The notes: a model not told the origin generated them from the letters alone. DNA of 64,000 bases from Heterodera schachtii (GCA_023374025.1 SIJG01000041.1:457001-521000), one strand, 5' to 3'. Shown: positions 35,622-48,342, counted from the stretch's first letter. Program-made: numbers and translations.

Positions 35622-38600
35622 TTAATAAAGGAAATTAGTAAAGCTTTGAAGGAATTGTTCTCTGTTGATTATATGCGTTGTGAGCACAATTAATCGGAAG
35701 TCAAAGTCTTGTGCAAATCGGCGAAGGGAAGCAATTTCGGCATGAGTAACACCGCCAACGAAACAGACGAGAATGGCACGCCGGATTCTGTTGTCGGGTG
35801 GTCGCGCGTCCGGGTTTGTGCAGTGCACACACTTTTCACCGAACAATCGCTTCAAGTGCGCCTCGTCCCATCCCTTACAAATTAGGCATCGCTTTTTAGG
35901 CACTCCTGACTTATCCGGGGGATTTTTAAAACGATCGAAACTTGACAAATTTAGTACCATTCGAAAGCTCTTGATGAGCTAAGTCTAAAAATCAGAGGAT
36001 GAAGTCGATCCGACAAGTTTAAACCGGTTTTTGAACCGATTTAAAACACAAAAAGTGAAGAAAATTGGGCATTTTTAATTAATTTATTTTTTTTAATGGA
36101 CATTTCAGTACCAACGAAAAATGGATAAACAAAATGAAGTAAATTTTCGCAAAAGGGAGCATGCGAAGACGGAGCAAGTAGTGGGGCGAGACGGAGGGCG
36201 GAGGAAAAAGTCTGACGAGCGCCACAGGCGGTTGACTGCGGGGGCCCGAAGGGCCCCCGCCAATCAGTCAACCGCCTGCGGATCACGCGCGGACTTCTTC
36301 CGTAGCCCGTAGTCTCGCCCCACCTACTGGCCGCCGTAGTCGAGTGTGCGGTGTTATGGCCAAAATACACTCACCAATTCACTTTTAATTTGTACACTTT
36401 AGTCCATTACAATTTTTTTATTTGTTGAGGCTTTGAGGACCCATAACTTTTGACAATTTTCTTTTGTATCAAAAATTCTTTCGGATTCATCCTTTACATG
36501 CCGAGAGGAAGCGATTGATATCTATTTTGTTGCATTTTATGCGTTTTAAGGCTTTGGACGGTTCAGTCCCACAGTCATTTTTCCACTTCAGTCCCGGGCC
36601 CATAACTTGGCCCAAAGTGGTTTCCGCCAAAAAATTCTTTCAGATTCGTGCATTACAGACCGAGAGGCGTCGAATGATATATCATTCGTCCAATTCGGTT
36701 TGGTACACATATTCTTCAATTTTTCCAAAAAATGTTGGAAAAAATCCATTCCGGTGAAAAATATAAGCCATTTGAATAAATATTAACCATTTTTCTTTGC
36801 AAATAGTAAAAATATTGGATATACTTTAGTCAAGGCCCCGGAAAATAATGGCACAAATGATATACCAATCGATTCGTCTCGATGAGCTATGCACGAAAAA
36901 ATAGGTCTCCAGTTGCGGAAATGCCAAAAAACCGGTTTTTGAACCGGTTTAAAACTCGAAAAATTGAGTGAAAAAGGGGGCTCCTGACCCTTTAAAACGG
37001 TCAAATTCGGACAAATTTGGTATCATTCGAAAGCTCTTGATGAGCTAAGTCTAAAAAACAAGGTATAAATTCGAACCGACGCCATCTGAGCACTGGGACA
37101 ACTGAGTCCCAGTGAAAATGGACACTTCAGTACCGAAAAATAATAAACGGGAAATAACAATTTAAAAGCAAAATTCGCAAAAGGGAGCATGCGAAGACGG
37201 AGCAAGTAGTGGGGCGAGACGGAGGGCGGAGGAAGAAGTCTGACGAGCGCCACAGGCGGTTGACTGCGGGGGCCGAAGGGCCCCCGCCAATCAGTCAACC
37301 GCCTGCGGATCACGCGCGGACTTTTTCCGTAGCCCGTAGTCTCGCCCCACCTACTGGCCGCCGTAGTCGAGAGTGCGGCGGTTTTTTAGCGCAATAAGCT
37401 AATTCAAGCTTTATATTTGACGTTCTTTTCCCATTTTTCTGACTACTGGTTTAAAAATAGTTTTAACGATTTTGAGGACCCATAACATGCGTCGGTTTGA
37501 CTTCATTCCCTGATTTATAAACTTAGCTCGTTAAGAGCTTTCGAATGATACCAAATTTATCAGGATTCGATCGTTTAAAAAAAGTTTTAGTGCAAAATCT
37601 CAATTTTTCGAGTTTTGAACCGGTTCAAAAATCGGTTTATACTTGTCGGATCGACTTCATCCTCTGATTTTTAGACTTAGCTCATCTAGAGCTACCGATT
37701 GGTACCATATTCGTCAGGTTTCGATCGTTTTAAAAATCCCCCGGATAAGTCAGGAGATTCGCTTTTTATGGGTTTTCCCATGGATTGCTTTTTGTTTGTT
37801 TGCCTTTGCCCCGCCCCCGTTGTTTTCCCTCACATTTGTCACTGTGCCGTGCACAATGTTCGAAATCAGCGGAATGTACGCCTCTGAGAACACATAAGCC
37901 AAGTTCCGTCTCTTTCTCTCCCCGTCGTCTTTCTCTCTGTCATTGCATTTCAATTCGACGTTTGATGAAACGCCCATCGTTTTGTGTTCGAAGTTTCCTT
38001 TTCGCTCATTTTCGTTGTGCGGTGGACACAATCGAAGTGCGCTGATTACATTTGGCAGTGGGGCGAATGATTGGGTCGGTTTGAACTCGTCAACCAATGG
38101 AGGGCAATCTGACGAAACCAAAGGGAAATATTGGCCAAATAAAAACACTTTCACTTGCGTTTTTGCCGAGAAATGGCAAAGCCTTTGAGCGGGCGATGGC
38201 ACTTTCCTTCTCTGTCAGCAAAAAGTGCTGGCGCAGTTTATAAAGAACAGCCAATTTTTCAAATCCATATCTACATAAGTGAATTTAAAAAGGGATACAA
38301 TTCAAATTTAAATCGAAAGAAAACCGATGGAGGAAAGTCTCCTGAAACTGCCGATAGAATTTGGACTTTAACCCCTGAGAGCGCAAAGACCAAAGACAGG
38401 CGATTTGCAGGACAACCCAATGGTTGCACTTCGAAGCGATCAATTTCAACAGAGTTTCGCTAACCATTTGGTCCTAAAGTTAAATCCAAATACAAATCCC
38501 CTCTTTTTACAATGTTTTTTCTCGTCATCACCTCAAATTCGCCACGTACAATCGCTTGTTCAATGCCAAACCGTTCGTTTGCTCCTCCCATCCCTTTCAA

Positions 38601-39913
38601 AATATGTTCACATGTAAAAATGTGCTAAACAATTACAAAAAGGTCAATCCCTGGCAATGGACAGAGAAACGACTCACAAATTCAAGCTGTTTTTGCTGCT
38701 CCTTCAAATTTCGAAGTTCGGAAGACACAAAGTTTTTCATTTCGTCCACCCTTTTAATGGCTTAAAATTACATTTTCAACCATTTAAAAAGCGCATTTAA
38801 ACGACTCGCCGGACGCCCTGTCAAAGCTCGCCTGAAGCATTTTTGCCTTCGAGCTGAGAAAAGGGAAAACTGCGGTCATGTGGGCATTTCTTATTGCGGA
38901 GAATATCGGGTCGGAATTGTTCAGTGCGTAAACACCGCTCGGGTCGATTTGTTTCGGATTGGCACTTTCGGTCCCTGCTTTTTCCAACGCCTCTTTGAAA
39001 GAGATTTTGCCGCATTTGTAAGTGAACACATCGTCAAGGACCGACTCGTAAGTCAATCCGGTGAGCAAAACGGACGGAATGTCGCAGCGACGGTCAAACA
39101 GAAAACTAAAGCATGAGACATAAAGTCATTACAGAAACTGCAGAACGTACACATGGCTAATTGGCTGATCGGCTGAAGCGAAAGCCTCGCCCAATTCGGC
39201 AGAAAATTGCCTAAGTTGTTTTTCGATAGAACAAAAACACTGTCCGATCCCAAAAAAGGTTTGAATTTGCCCGTAAAGCACTTGCAACTTCCATAAAGAC
39301 TTGGCCATTGGCGAATAATAACGGTCGAACATTTCGGGTGAATATTGCGGAAGCTCCATGGAGAACAGATCAGACTCTCTAAAATTATAAAAAAGGCAAG
39401 CAAATTAAAGCCTAAACAAACACTGACATGGTTACGAAGTCCAAGTCAAATTCCAAGAATTTAACGTTGTCAAAGAGTCCATTTCTCTCAAGTTCCCGAT
39501 CGAAGAAATGTTTCCGATTCCCACAAATGATGATCACATAATTGTAATTCGGGCTTGATCGTATCAGTTCACAAATTTTGTCTGAATAATCCAATTTAAA
39601 AGACTGGGATAAAAAAGTGAAAATAATGAATGGATGGATTACATGCGAGTTTAATTGTGGGTCGTATAAAGAAAATCCGGTGGCAATTTTGGTCATCGCT
39701 CCAAGCAATGGGAAATTCGGGCAATAATTGATGAACTCTCACACAACCATGGCTTTGCAAGACTGACATGGAACACAATTTGTCGAGAGGGCGGAGAAGG
39801 CATTGCTCAACAACCAATTCTTTCTTTCCGAGCACTGAGAGGAGCAAATGGAGAAGTTTTTGCCGATTCAATTTAGAAACCAGAGAAAATTCATCAAAAT
39901 CATTCATTAACAA
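35622..39913 (-). CDS. VPS33B: VPS33B, Sec1/Munc18-type endosomal tethering protein
   Basis: SM-family protein that acts with VIPAS39/SPE-39 in late endosome and lysosome traffic; the worm ortholog is vps-33.2. N-terminal exon: DEFSLVSKLNRQKLLHLLLS and GKKELVVEQCLLRPLDKLCS. Next: VKFLEFDLDFVTM, DLFSMELPQYSPEMFDRYYS, YGQIQTFFGIGQC, FDRRCDIPSVLLTGLTYESV (39060-39100), FSAIRNAHMTAVFPFLSSKA, MKNFVSSELRNLKEQQKQLE (38655-38740), HIFTCEHILKGMG, LKSKFYRQFQETF and NLAYVFSEAYIPLISNIVHG (37850-37910). The last exon has GWDEAHLKRLFG, AILVCFVGGVTHAEIASLRR and RLIVLTTHIINREQF. This matches VPS33B rather than VPS33A through its whole length. The last intron (about 35863-37838) contains a 1.86 kb element. 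ORF 37750-38202 includes some non-conserved sequence that may be intron. Its 3' end lies about 100 bases from the cubilin stop. Confidence 0.93.
36160..36355. repeat. GC-rich palindromic module, copy 1
   Basis: Imperfect palindrome of about 195 bases. The core is CAGGCGGTTGACTG, CGGGGGCCC, a short GAA loop, GGGCCCCCG and CAGTCAACCGCCTG. Outer arms share GTGGGGCGAGAC. Confidence 0.9.
37188..37383. repeat. GC-rich palindromic module, copy 2
   Basis: Same module as at 36160, with one base fewer in the core (GGGGGCCGAAGGGCCCCC). Confidence 0.9.
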
Positions 39914-40425
39914 CTAACAATAAAATGATATTAAGAAAGTAGAAGTAAAGAAAAGGGTTGTGCTTTAAGGGGCGACGTGCATCAATTGGTGGAACCATCT
40001 AAAATCCTTGTTGTATTTCTGTAATCCCGTTTATCTCCTCGGGGAGCATTTTTTGGCTCTTTTTCAAAAAGGCCAAATTTTAAATTTTTTGGCGGTACGT
40101 TTTAAATTTATCAAAATGAGCTAAAGTTGATTTGCCTCGTTGTTCCGCACCGAAATGTTAGAATTTGTTTAATTGAAAATTAATTTTTACTCGATTCAAT
40201 TGCTTAGGCTAGGCCTATGCTTTGGGCTAGGCTTAGGCCTAGGTTTCATTTTGTAATTATTGTACGAGTTGCCATTTACCCAATCAACCAAAAAATTATT
40301 TTGTTATATTGTTTTTTTCTTCAATTGTTTGTTGTCATTTTTTCTGTAAAAAAGACATTTTTATACAACAACCTAACTAGAGTTTATATACAATTAATTA
40401 ATTGGGTGGCAAAAGTGAATTGGTA

Positions 40426-43400
40426 TCATTTGCTCGCAGTTTGTGATTTTGTATTTAATTGGGCGTCGTTATCAACTAATTCCAATTCTTTTTCGTCTTC
40501 TTCTTCGTCGTCGTCTTTTGCATGTTGTTCATTGTCAGAAAGAAGTGCTGAACTCAGGCCAAAGTCATACTCTTTAGGCGGATGAATGCCCTGACGAAAT
40601 CTCTGAATGTTTAAATTTAGCGTATTCAGTGGCATGGCCTTATAATATTATTGCAATATCTACGAAAAGGCATACTTTGATGAAATGCGAATTTCTATTT
40701 TTATTTTTTAAATAAAATAATTTCTTATCCCAATGACTTCTAATAGGCTCAGACGACGGTCCCCGTCTTGGCCAGCACAGCACATGTAGTAGAGGGCGTA
40801 GCCGGGGATCACCACCATGGAGCAGGCGGACAAGCAGAAGCCGAGCACTTCGGCCCAAAAAGGGTAGTCGACGCCCGTGGGGTAGCGGAGAGGCTCATAC
40901 ATCACCAAGCAGAAAATGAACAAAATCTAAGAAATTTTTGTAGTCAAAATTCTCTGCATTTAAATTAAATAGGGGGTACGGTACTTTCGGTGTTTGTTAC
41001 GCCCCCCCCCCAATTAAATTTTGTTTATAATTTTTTCTAGGCTATTTTTAACGCTGATCACGGATAAGACCTTTATTTTTAGTTATCAAAACAAAATTGT
41101 GTCTTATCCTTCACACAGTTATCAAAATTTGGCCTTTTTACACGAGTCGTTAAAATTTTCCGATGTTCGAAACTCGGCTTTGTTCTTGACAACCCTGGTC
41201 AACTGGCAAAAAAAAAAACTCTTACCGATGCACTTAGCGGAGCCGTGTACTTCCAGAGGACGGTAAAAATGGGGAGCGGATAAATGCCAATCATTTGCTT
41301 CAAAGCAGCGCGGATACGTCGTGCGCCTGGTTGTATCATTAAAATTATTTTCCTAAGGGATAGAAATACGAACCGAATCCCCACGCCACGCCAACCACCT
41401 CGAAAAACACCACAAACAGAAGTGCAATGCCCGATGCTCCATAGGAATCCACCTGAGTTAGGTATTTTGTTTGGTTCGAGTGTTTCGAGAGCGAAATCTG
41501 TCCCCAGGCATATTTTTGAAAAAATGTAAAAATTTGGAAAATTACAAAACTAAAATTTGCTCAAGATGTTCAAATGAGGAATCAAAAATGCGATTTATAA
41601 AAAGTGTTAAATGAGTATTTTTAGACTTTATTTAATTATAATTCACCAGCGTAAGCCAATGTGCCCCGGCATAAGTGACCATCGGAATGCCAATAATGAA
41701 GAAGATTATGCAAGCAACAAGAAGAGAAAGCTTAATAATGAAAACATAAAAAAATACTTTAAATACTTTTACTTTTTTGTGTTTGAGTAAAATTGTTGGA
41801 AAAGTGTCCTCAAGAGCAGTGAAAAGTCCTTCCACCATGCAAACCTGTAAATTTCTGAAAAATAAAAATGAAAAAATTAGTTTTAAAGTGCCTGGCTGTC
41901 CAGCCCGAGAATTGTGATCATCAGAAAAAACAGAAATGCCCAAATCTGCTTGAACGGCAAGTTACTGGCAACCTCGGGATATGCCAAAAAGGCAAGTCCA
42001 ACGCCTTAAAATTAAAAAATAATAATTAAAAATGCCAAGTAAAGCCAACCGGGCTTCACAATTTCAGCGATTGGTTTTTTTGCAGACTCGGACAAATGGC
42101 CAAGAACGGAAAAGATGGCAAAACCGGCCAAAATTGAAGTCATTCCATTGATGACACACACGACCATCGCATCGCTAAAATAGGTTTTTATGTAATTTCT
42201 CTCATTAAATATTAAAAGTAAAAAATTAAAATTAAAAAAGACAAATATTACTGGTAGCAGTTGTGGTTGAATTTGTTGTGCGAGCCGAGAGCGATCAAAG
42301 TGCCAAACCCGACGCCATAACTGTAGAACACTTGAGTGCCAGCATCTTTCCACACTCAAAATATTAAAATTTGATTTATTCGGTTTCTCAATAATTAATT
42401 GTATAATAAAATAATGAGACATAAATGTTAATTAATTATTAATATGGACCTGTCGTATCGGTCAATTTCGTGATATTTGGTTTCAGATAAAATATAATGC
42501 CTTTCCCAGCACCCTCCAAAGTTATGCCACGGATCAGCAAAACGAGGATCAGAAAATATGGGAACAGAGCACAGAAGTAGACAAACTTTAAAGTGAAAAA
42601 CAAAAGAAATTTTATTTTAATAAAAAGAAATTTGCATTTTCTTTTGTGCCCAATTCAGTCCCAGTGATTATCAAAAAATTTACTAAAATAATTCAAACAA
42701 AAACTTTTTGGCATTTTTTTATTCGTTCACAAATCAATGGCATTGAAACGAAACGGCACCTTTCTCGCCTGGGTGATGCCCTTCCACAAAGCGAAATATA
42801 CGACAACCCATGCCAAAAACATCAGTCCGAGCAATTCCCATTGGATGCCGCCAATGTCGTCAATTGACGCAGTTTGCTTTAGCACACGACGCCTGAAAAA
42901 AAACAATTATTGGGATTTATTGGAGAAAACTGACACTTTTTAGAGAAATTTCAAAGAAAGCCTAAATTTTTCTCCAAATAATTTTTAAAATGAAACTTTT
43001 TTGTGCTTTCCTCTAGAATGCTCTAATTAATTTTTGGTTGATTTAAAATCCAAAAGCCTTTTTTGAATGCCAATAAAAAATAAAAGTCAGTTATTTGAAA
43101 ATTATTTTTATTTGTTTATATTTTTTGCTTTTTCCTTTCGCCGCTTACTCCCAAAATTGTTCAACGGATGACTCAATGGTCAATCCGTAGAAGGACAAAT
43201 TTGACGAAAGTTGCTGTATGTCCGTCTCATTTTCTTTCCCCGACACACACTGGCCATTGTTCCACCAATTGTTGCACGTTTCCCCTTTAAAACACGCAAA
43301 AATAATTATTATTTAAAAAGAATTAAAACGAACATGGAAATGGTGAATTGAAGGAGCAGATCATGTAAAAAACGGCCCAAGAAACAATCACACAAAAATA

Positions 43401-44827
43401 GGCAATGCACATGAACGAAATGACCACATTACCAATGCCAACACCTGAAAAGGCAAAAAAAGTATTGTTTTTAAAAATAAAATGCAAATATTTATTTACC
43501 TTTGAAAATTGGACACATTTTCCACATTTCCATTGCTCCTGAAAATAATTTAACAAAAATGCTTCAAAGGCATACTGTAACCTACCTCTCTGTAGGTACT
43601 GACCGATCGTAACTTCCATGATGAAAATTGGAACGGCGCCAAAAGTGAAGAAAAGCGCATAAACAACGAGAAAGGAGCCTATGAGCAATTTAAAAGTTGA
43701 TTAAAATATTTATCGAATTAAATCCATTAATTAACCTCCGCCATTTTTGTAACAAAGGTACGGAAAACGCCAAACATTTCCTTAACAAAATATTTTTTTA
43801 CCGAAAAAATCAAAAACAATTAATTAATTAACCGAGGCCAACTGCGTACGCAATCATACTCATCAGAAAATCAAACCGTCCTATAAAAAATGATGAAAAT
43901 TAAACAGATTAAATTTATGTTCTAATAAAAATTTAGGTTTCATTGAAAAATTCTCTAAAATGTAGCGTATTTTCCTTGTCCATTTTGATTTTTTAAATAT
44001 TAATTTTTCAACAGCTGGGTTGTCTGTCCAAAGAAATGTCAAGTTGTCTGTAACTAATGGTCCAGCAGAAGCCACAAATATTTTTTACGAATAAAACTTC
44101 GGCTCTACTGCAATTTACGCGTCCAATCAATGACCACATAGGCCATAACTTATTTCTTACTTGGTTAATACCTACATTCTTGGTATCAATTGAAAAGCTT
44201 AAAGCCTATAGAGTTTTCTATAACAAATTATGTGCTTGAGACAGTAAACAAAAATCTTCCAAAATATTGTTGAAAAAAACTGAATTTCGGATATTCTCAT
44301 TGTAATCTTTCTTAATGTCTTTATTTTCTCTTTTCTTGTTATAGATTCCCGAAATTTCAAGCTTTTGTTTGATACCAAGAATGTAAGATTTGACTAAGTT
44401 AGAAAAAAGTTGTGGCCTAAGAAAATAAGGATGGTCACTGATTAGACGCGTAAACTCAGTAGAGCCAAAACTTTTGTGTAGATTAATAAAATCGGTGTGT
44501 AAGAAAATTAATTCATTTAAATTGCATTTTTTAAAATTTATTTTTTATGCTTTCTTTTCCAGTCAAAATTCCAAATAGTCTAAAACAAGGCACGCAACCT
44601 TTTTAAAATTTAAGGTAAAAGAATAAATTACCCATCCAAAAATATTTTTACCTTATTTGTAATGCTTATTGTTGCTTTAATTTTCCAGTTTTTAGTGACA
44701 ATTATCCTTTCAGTTAATAGGGGTCAATGATTTAGTATTTTGCATAATTTTAATTTAAAATGTAAAGTTCAAATTATCAGAGTTTACCCGTCCATTGGCC
44801 TCGGTCAACCGATTCGGCGCCAGGCAT
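40426..44827 (-). CDS. SLC6 sodium/chloride-dependent neurotransmitter transporter (SNF family)
   Basis: Plasma-membrane symporter with 12 membrane helices that uses Na+ and Cl- gradients. The short first exon [13 protein letters not shown] (44788-44827) joins [16 protein letters not shown] and [14 protein letters not shown], the hallmark TM1 sodium-site motif, with phase-1 junctions. Then follow [37 protein letters not shown], an extracellular loop with [50 protein letters not shown] (TM6), [55 protein letters not shown] and [19 protein letters not shown]. The acidic C-tail contains [14 protein letters not shown] motifs resemble the GABA/betaine branch of worm SNF proteins, but substrate is not settled. 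The large first intron holds a TA MITE. Confidence 0.94.
44118..44450. mobile_element. TA-flanked MITE, 333 bp, in SLC6 first intron
   Basis: The left end begins CGCGTCCAATCAATGACCA, and the right end is its imperfect inverse ending GACGCG. TA borders lie at 44116-44117 and 44451-44452. It shares GGCCATAACTT and TTCTTGGTATCAA with the GPN2-intron copy and is almost the same length (333 versus 332 bp). Confidence 0.75.
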
Positions 44828-45404
44828 GTTGCGTCCTTAGGAATAATGAACACAAAATCTATCGACAAAATAAAATAAATAATAACTCTGAGGAGAAATG
44901 AATGAGAGAGAGAGAGGCAAATCACGAATGAACAAATTGTAGGAATGAATGAAGGGAGAGCAAAATGTGAAGGGCACGGTCACTATTTATACACTCCGCT
45001 AGTGGTTAGAGAGAAAAGAATGTAAATGAGAAAAGTGAGTCTGTTCGTTTTGGCGCCGACGTTTTGTCGCCAAGTCAAACACAAAAAAAAAAAAAAAAAA
45101 CTAAAACATCGAGCAGAAAATTCAAATTTTAAAAAGAAGGATCCATGTAAATTACACCAACTCGATCAGATCACTCCTTCATAGTGACCTGGACACCCTA
45201 AAATTCACTAACTAGGGTTCGACCTACCCTATTTGGCTTTTGGGTGCCCACAACTTTAATATTTGGGAAGGATTTCGGAATTGGTTGAAATTGATGTCAG
45301 AATCCTGATCATAATTCTGAAAACCTCTGTTAACGAATTTTAACTGTTTTTAAGATAAACAATGCAAACCAAAAGAATATTAAATAAACAAAAGAAGAAC
45401 AAAC
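44828..45404. other. SLC6 upstream region with dispersed repeat
   Basis: No gene seen. It contains the presumed SLC6 promoter, an A run near 45085, and a segment at about 45225-45345 (AAGGATTTCGGAATTGGTTG). That segment is similar to 53440-53545, so it is a dispersed repeat. Confidence 0.55.
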
Positions 45405-45412
45405 ATTATCAC
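45405..45412. repeat. 8-bp target-site duplication, left copy
   Basis: ATTATCAC, repeated exactly at 49436-49443 on the far side of the hAT-like element. Confidence 0.75.
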
Positions 45413-45677
45413 TAGGGCTCGGATTTATAGTTTTTTCACTATTTTTTTCCTGAGCTCCCCGTGGCCTGAAATGCACGAAAAACGTGTTTTTTTCGGCTGT
45501 TGTTAAGCTACTTTTCGAGTTATTAGCAACTATTTTCTAGTTTTTTATTTTTAGCAACTAAAAAACTATAAAAATTTTGAAAAAAAACTATTTTCAACTA
45601 TTTTGGCCTTTTGCCCAAAAATTGTTAACAAAAATGCAATAAAAACGAAAAATACACCCCTAAGAATGGCTCCCTGA

Positions 45678-45738
45678 TGTTTCGTCACTGAACCTTTCGT
45701 CACTGAACCTTTCGTCACTGAACTTTTCGTCACTGAAA
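45678..45738. repeat. short tandem repeat inside hAT-like element
   Basis: Four copies of an 18-base unit containing TTTCGTCACTGAACC. Confidence 0.9.
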
Positions 45739-45799
45739 TAAATTTTTAAAAAATTAAACACTATGCCATACACTTTATAAATTTTTAGCCAAAACCCAT

Positions 45800-46405
45800 T
45801 AAATTGTGCGGCAATCATGTCTTTTACTGGTCCCGAACAATTTTTTTTAAAAAGTTTTCTGAAAATCTAATAATATGTTTCTTGGGGTGTTTTTAGGCGC
45901 TGAGTATGAATCCGGCCTCCTTTTTGGCGAATTCCGAGCCCTGAACCCGAATTCGAACATTTTTCGAAAAAAATTTTTTGGAATTTAATTTTTAATTCTA
46001 AGAACGGTTTAAATGATTTATTTATTGAAGCATTGAGTGATGACATTAATATTTTTCAATATTTTAACCATTTTTAGATTAATAAATGAAATTCGGGGAT
46101 TTGAGTTTTCGACCTTTTATTCAAATTCGGGTCCGGGTTTCGTAATGTTCGAAATGCATGCCAGATCCGTGATCAGCGGCCCCGAAAACCATTGGAAATG
46201 CGTTTTCGTGGCTTTCGGAAACAAAAAATTTTTTCGAAAAATGTTCGAATTCGGGTTCAGGGTTCGGAATTCGCCAAAAAGGAGGCCGGATTCGTACTCA
46301 GCGCCTCAAAATACCCCAAGAAACCTATTATTAGAATTTTCAGAAAACTTTAAAAAAAACAATTTTTTCGGGACCAGTAAAAGACATGATTGCCAAATTG
46401 TGCTA
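45800..46405. repeat. fold-back module inside hAT-like element
   Basis: Arms at about 45805-45975 and 46215-46400 are inverted copies sharing GCAATCATGTCTTTTACTGG, GGAGGCCGGATTC and CGAATTCGGGTTCAGGG (or its inverse). The MULE-like insertion at 46424 lies just outside the right arm. Confidence 0.8.
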
Positions 46406-46423
46406 AATGGTATGAAAATTTCG

Positions 46424-46870
46424 GGACCCACTCATTTCGGCGCGCTCGTTTCGGCGCTCACGTTTCGGCGCGCTCGTTTCGGCGCCAGCTCGTTTTTCCA
46501 CTTAAGCTTTTTTCTTTGGCATCCAAATCCAACAATCTTGGTATCATTCGAAAGCTCTTATCATGCTCTATTAGCCTTACAAAAAGCGGATAGATTTTCA
46601 AGCCTGGAAAAATTTTTATTAAGAAAAAACTTGAAAATTTAGACTTTTTCGCAATTTGCATGTATAACTTTTTTTGTATTTGTCTAATCGTGAAGCAATA
46701 GCTTAGAAAAAGCTTCTAAACAGATTAAGCTTTCGAATGATATCAAAAAAATTGGATTTGGATGACTTGAAAAAAGTTATAGAAAGCTATAGTGGAAAAA
46801 CATGCTGGCGCCGAAACGAGCGCGCCGAAACGTGAGCGCCGAAACGTGATCGCCGAAACGAGGTGGACCC
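46424..46870. mobile_element. MULE-like MITE, 447 bp, with tandem-motif ends
   Basis: Flanked by the 9-bp direct repeat GAAAATTTC (46415-46423 and 46871-46879). The terminal inverted repeats begin GGGACCCACTCATTTCGGCG and GGGTCCACCTCGTTTCGGCG. They are built from four to five copies of the CGTTTCGGCGC motif on the left, and its inverse GCGCCGAAACG on the right. It is nested in the hAT-like element and has no coding capacity. Confidence 0.78.
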
Positions 46871-47393
46871 GAAAATTTCACTTAACACACCATTCCGAAA
46901 ATGAGCTTCTGAAAGGTTTTAACAACCAAATTGGAAAATCTTGGTATAAATCGAAAGCACTTGTTGAGAAGCTTTTTCTAAGCAAATGCTAACCGGATTC
47001 ATGAGTTGAAAAAAGATATGGGCGTTCGGAAATTTGTTTTTTGATTAAATTTTCAATGGGTCTTGTTCTTCAGGTTGTTTGAATCCAGCAAAGAGTTGTT
47101 ACAATCCCATGACATTTTGTGTCCATGGCACGGATGGTCCGATGCCCCAAAATTAGCCTGGAAATCGGAATTTCATGCCATCCCTGGTCCATGGTATTTT
47201 AGCCGTACTAATAACTAAGAGGAAACCTATTTTTTTTGTCCGGTATTCAATAATCTTTTTTAACTAAAATTTCGTTGTTAAACCTAAGGCACGGCTCCCA
47301 TCGTCCATGCTCCGTTTCCAAGGACGGGTATGCCGATTTGCAAGGACATAGTGGGGAAAATTCATGAAATCCAAGGACATTTAATATTTTGGG

Positions 47394-48342
47394 TGTACTT
47401 TAGTCAAGGCCCCGGAAAATAATGGCACAAATGATATACCAATCGATTCGTCTCGATGAGCTATGCACGAAAAAATAGGTCTCCAGTTGCGGAAATGCCA
47501 AAAAACCGGTTTTTGAACCGGTTTAAAACTCGAAAAATTGAGTGAAAAAGGGGGCTCCTGACCCTTTAAAACGGTCAAATTCGGACAAATTTGGTATCAT
47601 TCGAAAGCTCTTGATGAGCTAAGTCTAAAAAACAAGGTATAAATTCGAACCGACGCCATCTGAGCACTGGGACAACTGAGTCCCAGTGAAAATGGACACT
47701 TCAGTACCGAAAAATAATAAACGGGAAATAACAATTTAAAAGCAAAATTCGCAAAAGGGAGCATGCGAAGACGGAGCAAGTAGTGGGGCGAGACGGAGGG
47801 CGGAGGAAGACGTCTGACGAGCGCCACAGGCGGTTGACTGCGGGGGCCCGAAGGGCCCCCGCCAATCAGTCAACCGCCTGCGGATCACGCGCGGACTTCT
47901 TCCGTAGCCCGTAGTCTCGCCCCACCTACTGGCCGCCGTAGTCGAGTGTGCGGCGGTTTTTTAGCGCAATACTCGATATTCAAGGCTAAACGATTTTCGC
48001 GTATTATATAAGAAGAAAACTTTTTTTTTTGTACTGAAGTGTCCATTTTCACTGGGACTCAGTTGTCCCAATGCTTAGATGGCAATGGTTCGAATTTATA
48101 CCTTGTTTTTTAGACTTAGCTCATCAAGAGCTTTCGAATGATACCAAATTTGTCCGAATTTGACCGTTTTAAAGGCTCAGGAGCCCCCTTTTTCACTCAA
48201 TTTTTCGAGTTTTAAACCGGTTCAAAAACCGGTTTTTTGGCATTTCCGCAACTGGAGACCTATTTTTTCGTGCGTAGCTCATCGAGACGAATCGATTGGT
48301 ATATCATTTGTGCCATTATTTTCCGGGGCCTTGACTAAAGTA
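47394..48342. repeat. fold-back module A with GC-rich palindrome in its loop
   Basis: Arms of about 310-315 bp (47394-47709 and 48032-48342) are near-perfect inverted copies. The arm matches 36825-37140 in the VPS33B element. The loop holds the GC-rich palindrome (47762-47957). Confidence 0.85.
47762..47957. repeat. GC-rich palindromic module, copy 3
   Basis: Same 195-base imperfect palindrome as at 36160, with core CGGGGGCCCGAAGGGCCCCCG. It lies in the loop of fold-back A. Confidence 0.9.

Larger units (their letters stand above)
35899..37758. mobile_element. MULE-like non-autonomous element with long TIRs in VPS33B intron
   Basis: A 10-base direct repeat TCGCTTTTTA flanks it (35889-35898 and 37759-37768). 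Terminal inverted repeats of about 165 bp start CTCCTGACTTATCCGGGGG at each end. Internally there are two GC-rich palindromes (36160-36355 and 37188-37383) and two unique segments (36400-36735 and 36825-37140). Both segments recur, in both orientations, at 47.39-49.40 kb. No transposase ORF is seen. The 9-11 base duplication and long TIRs suggest the Mutator-like superfamily. Confidence 0.75.

Noticed and set aside
37750..37838. Coding extension NVRENNGGGAKANKQ in VPS33B
   Set aside because: Follows a good GTGAGG donor after VHGTVTN and runs into the long-TIR element; taken as intron.
46037..46642. 201-codon ORF as a possible transposase
   Set aside because: It crosses a fold-back arm and the edge of a nested element and has no recognisable DDE or zinc-finger motif.
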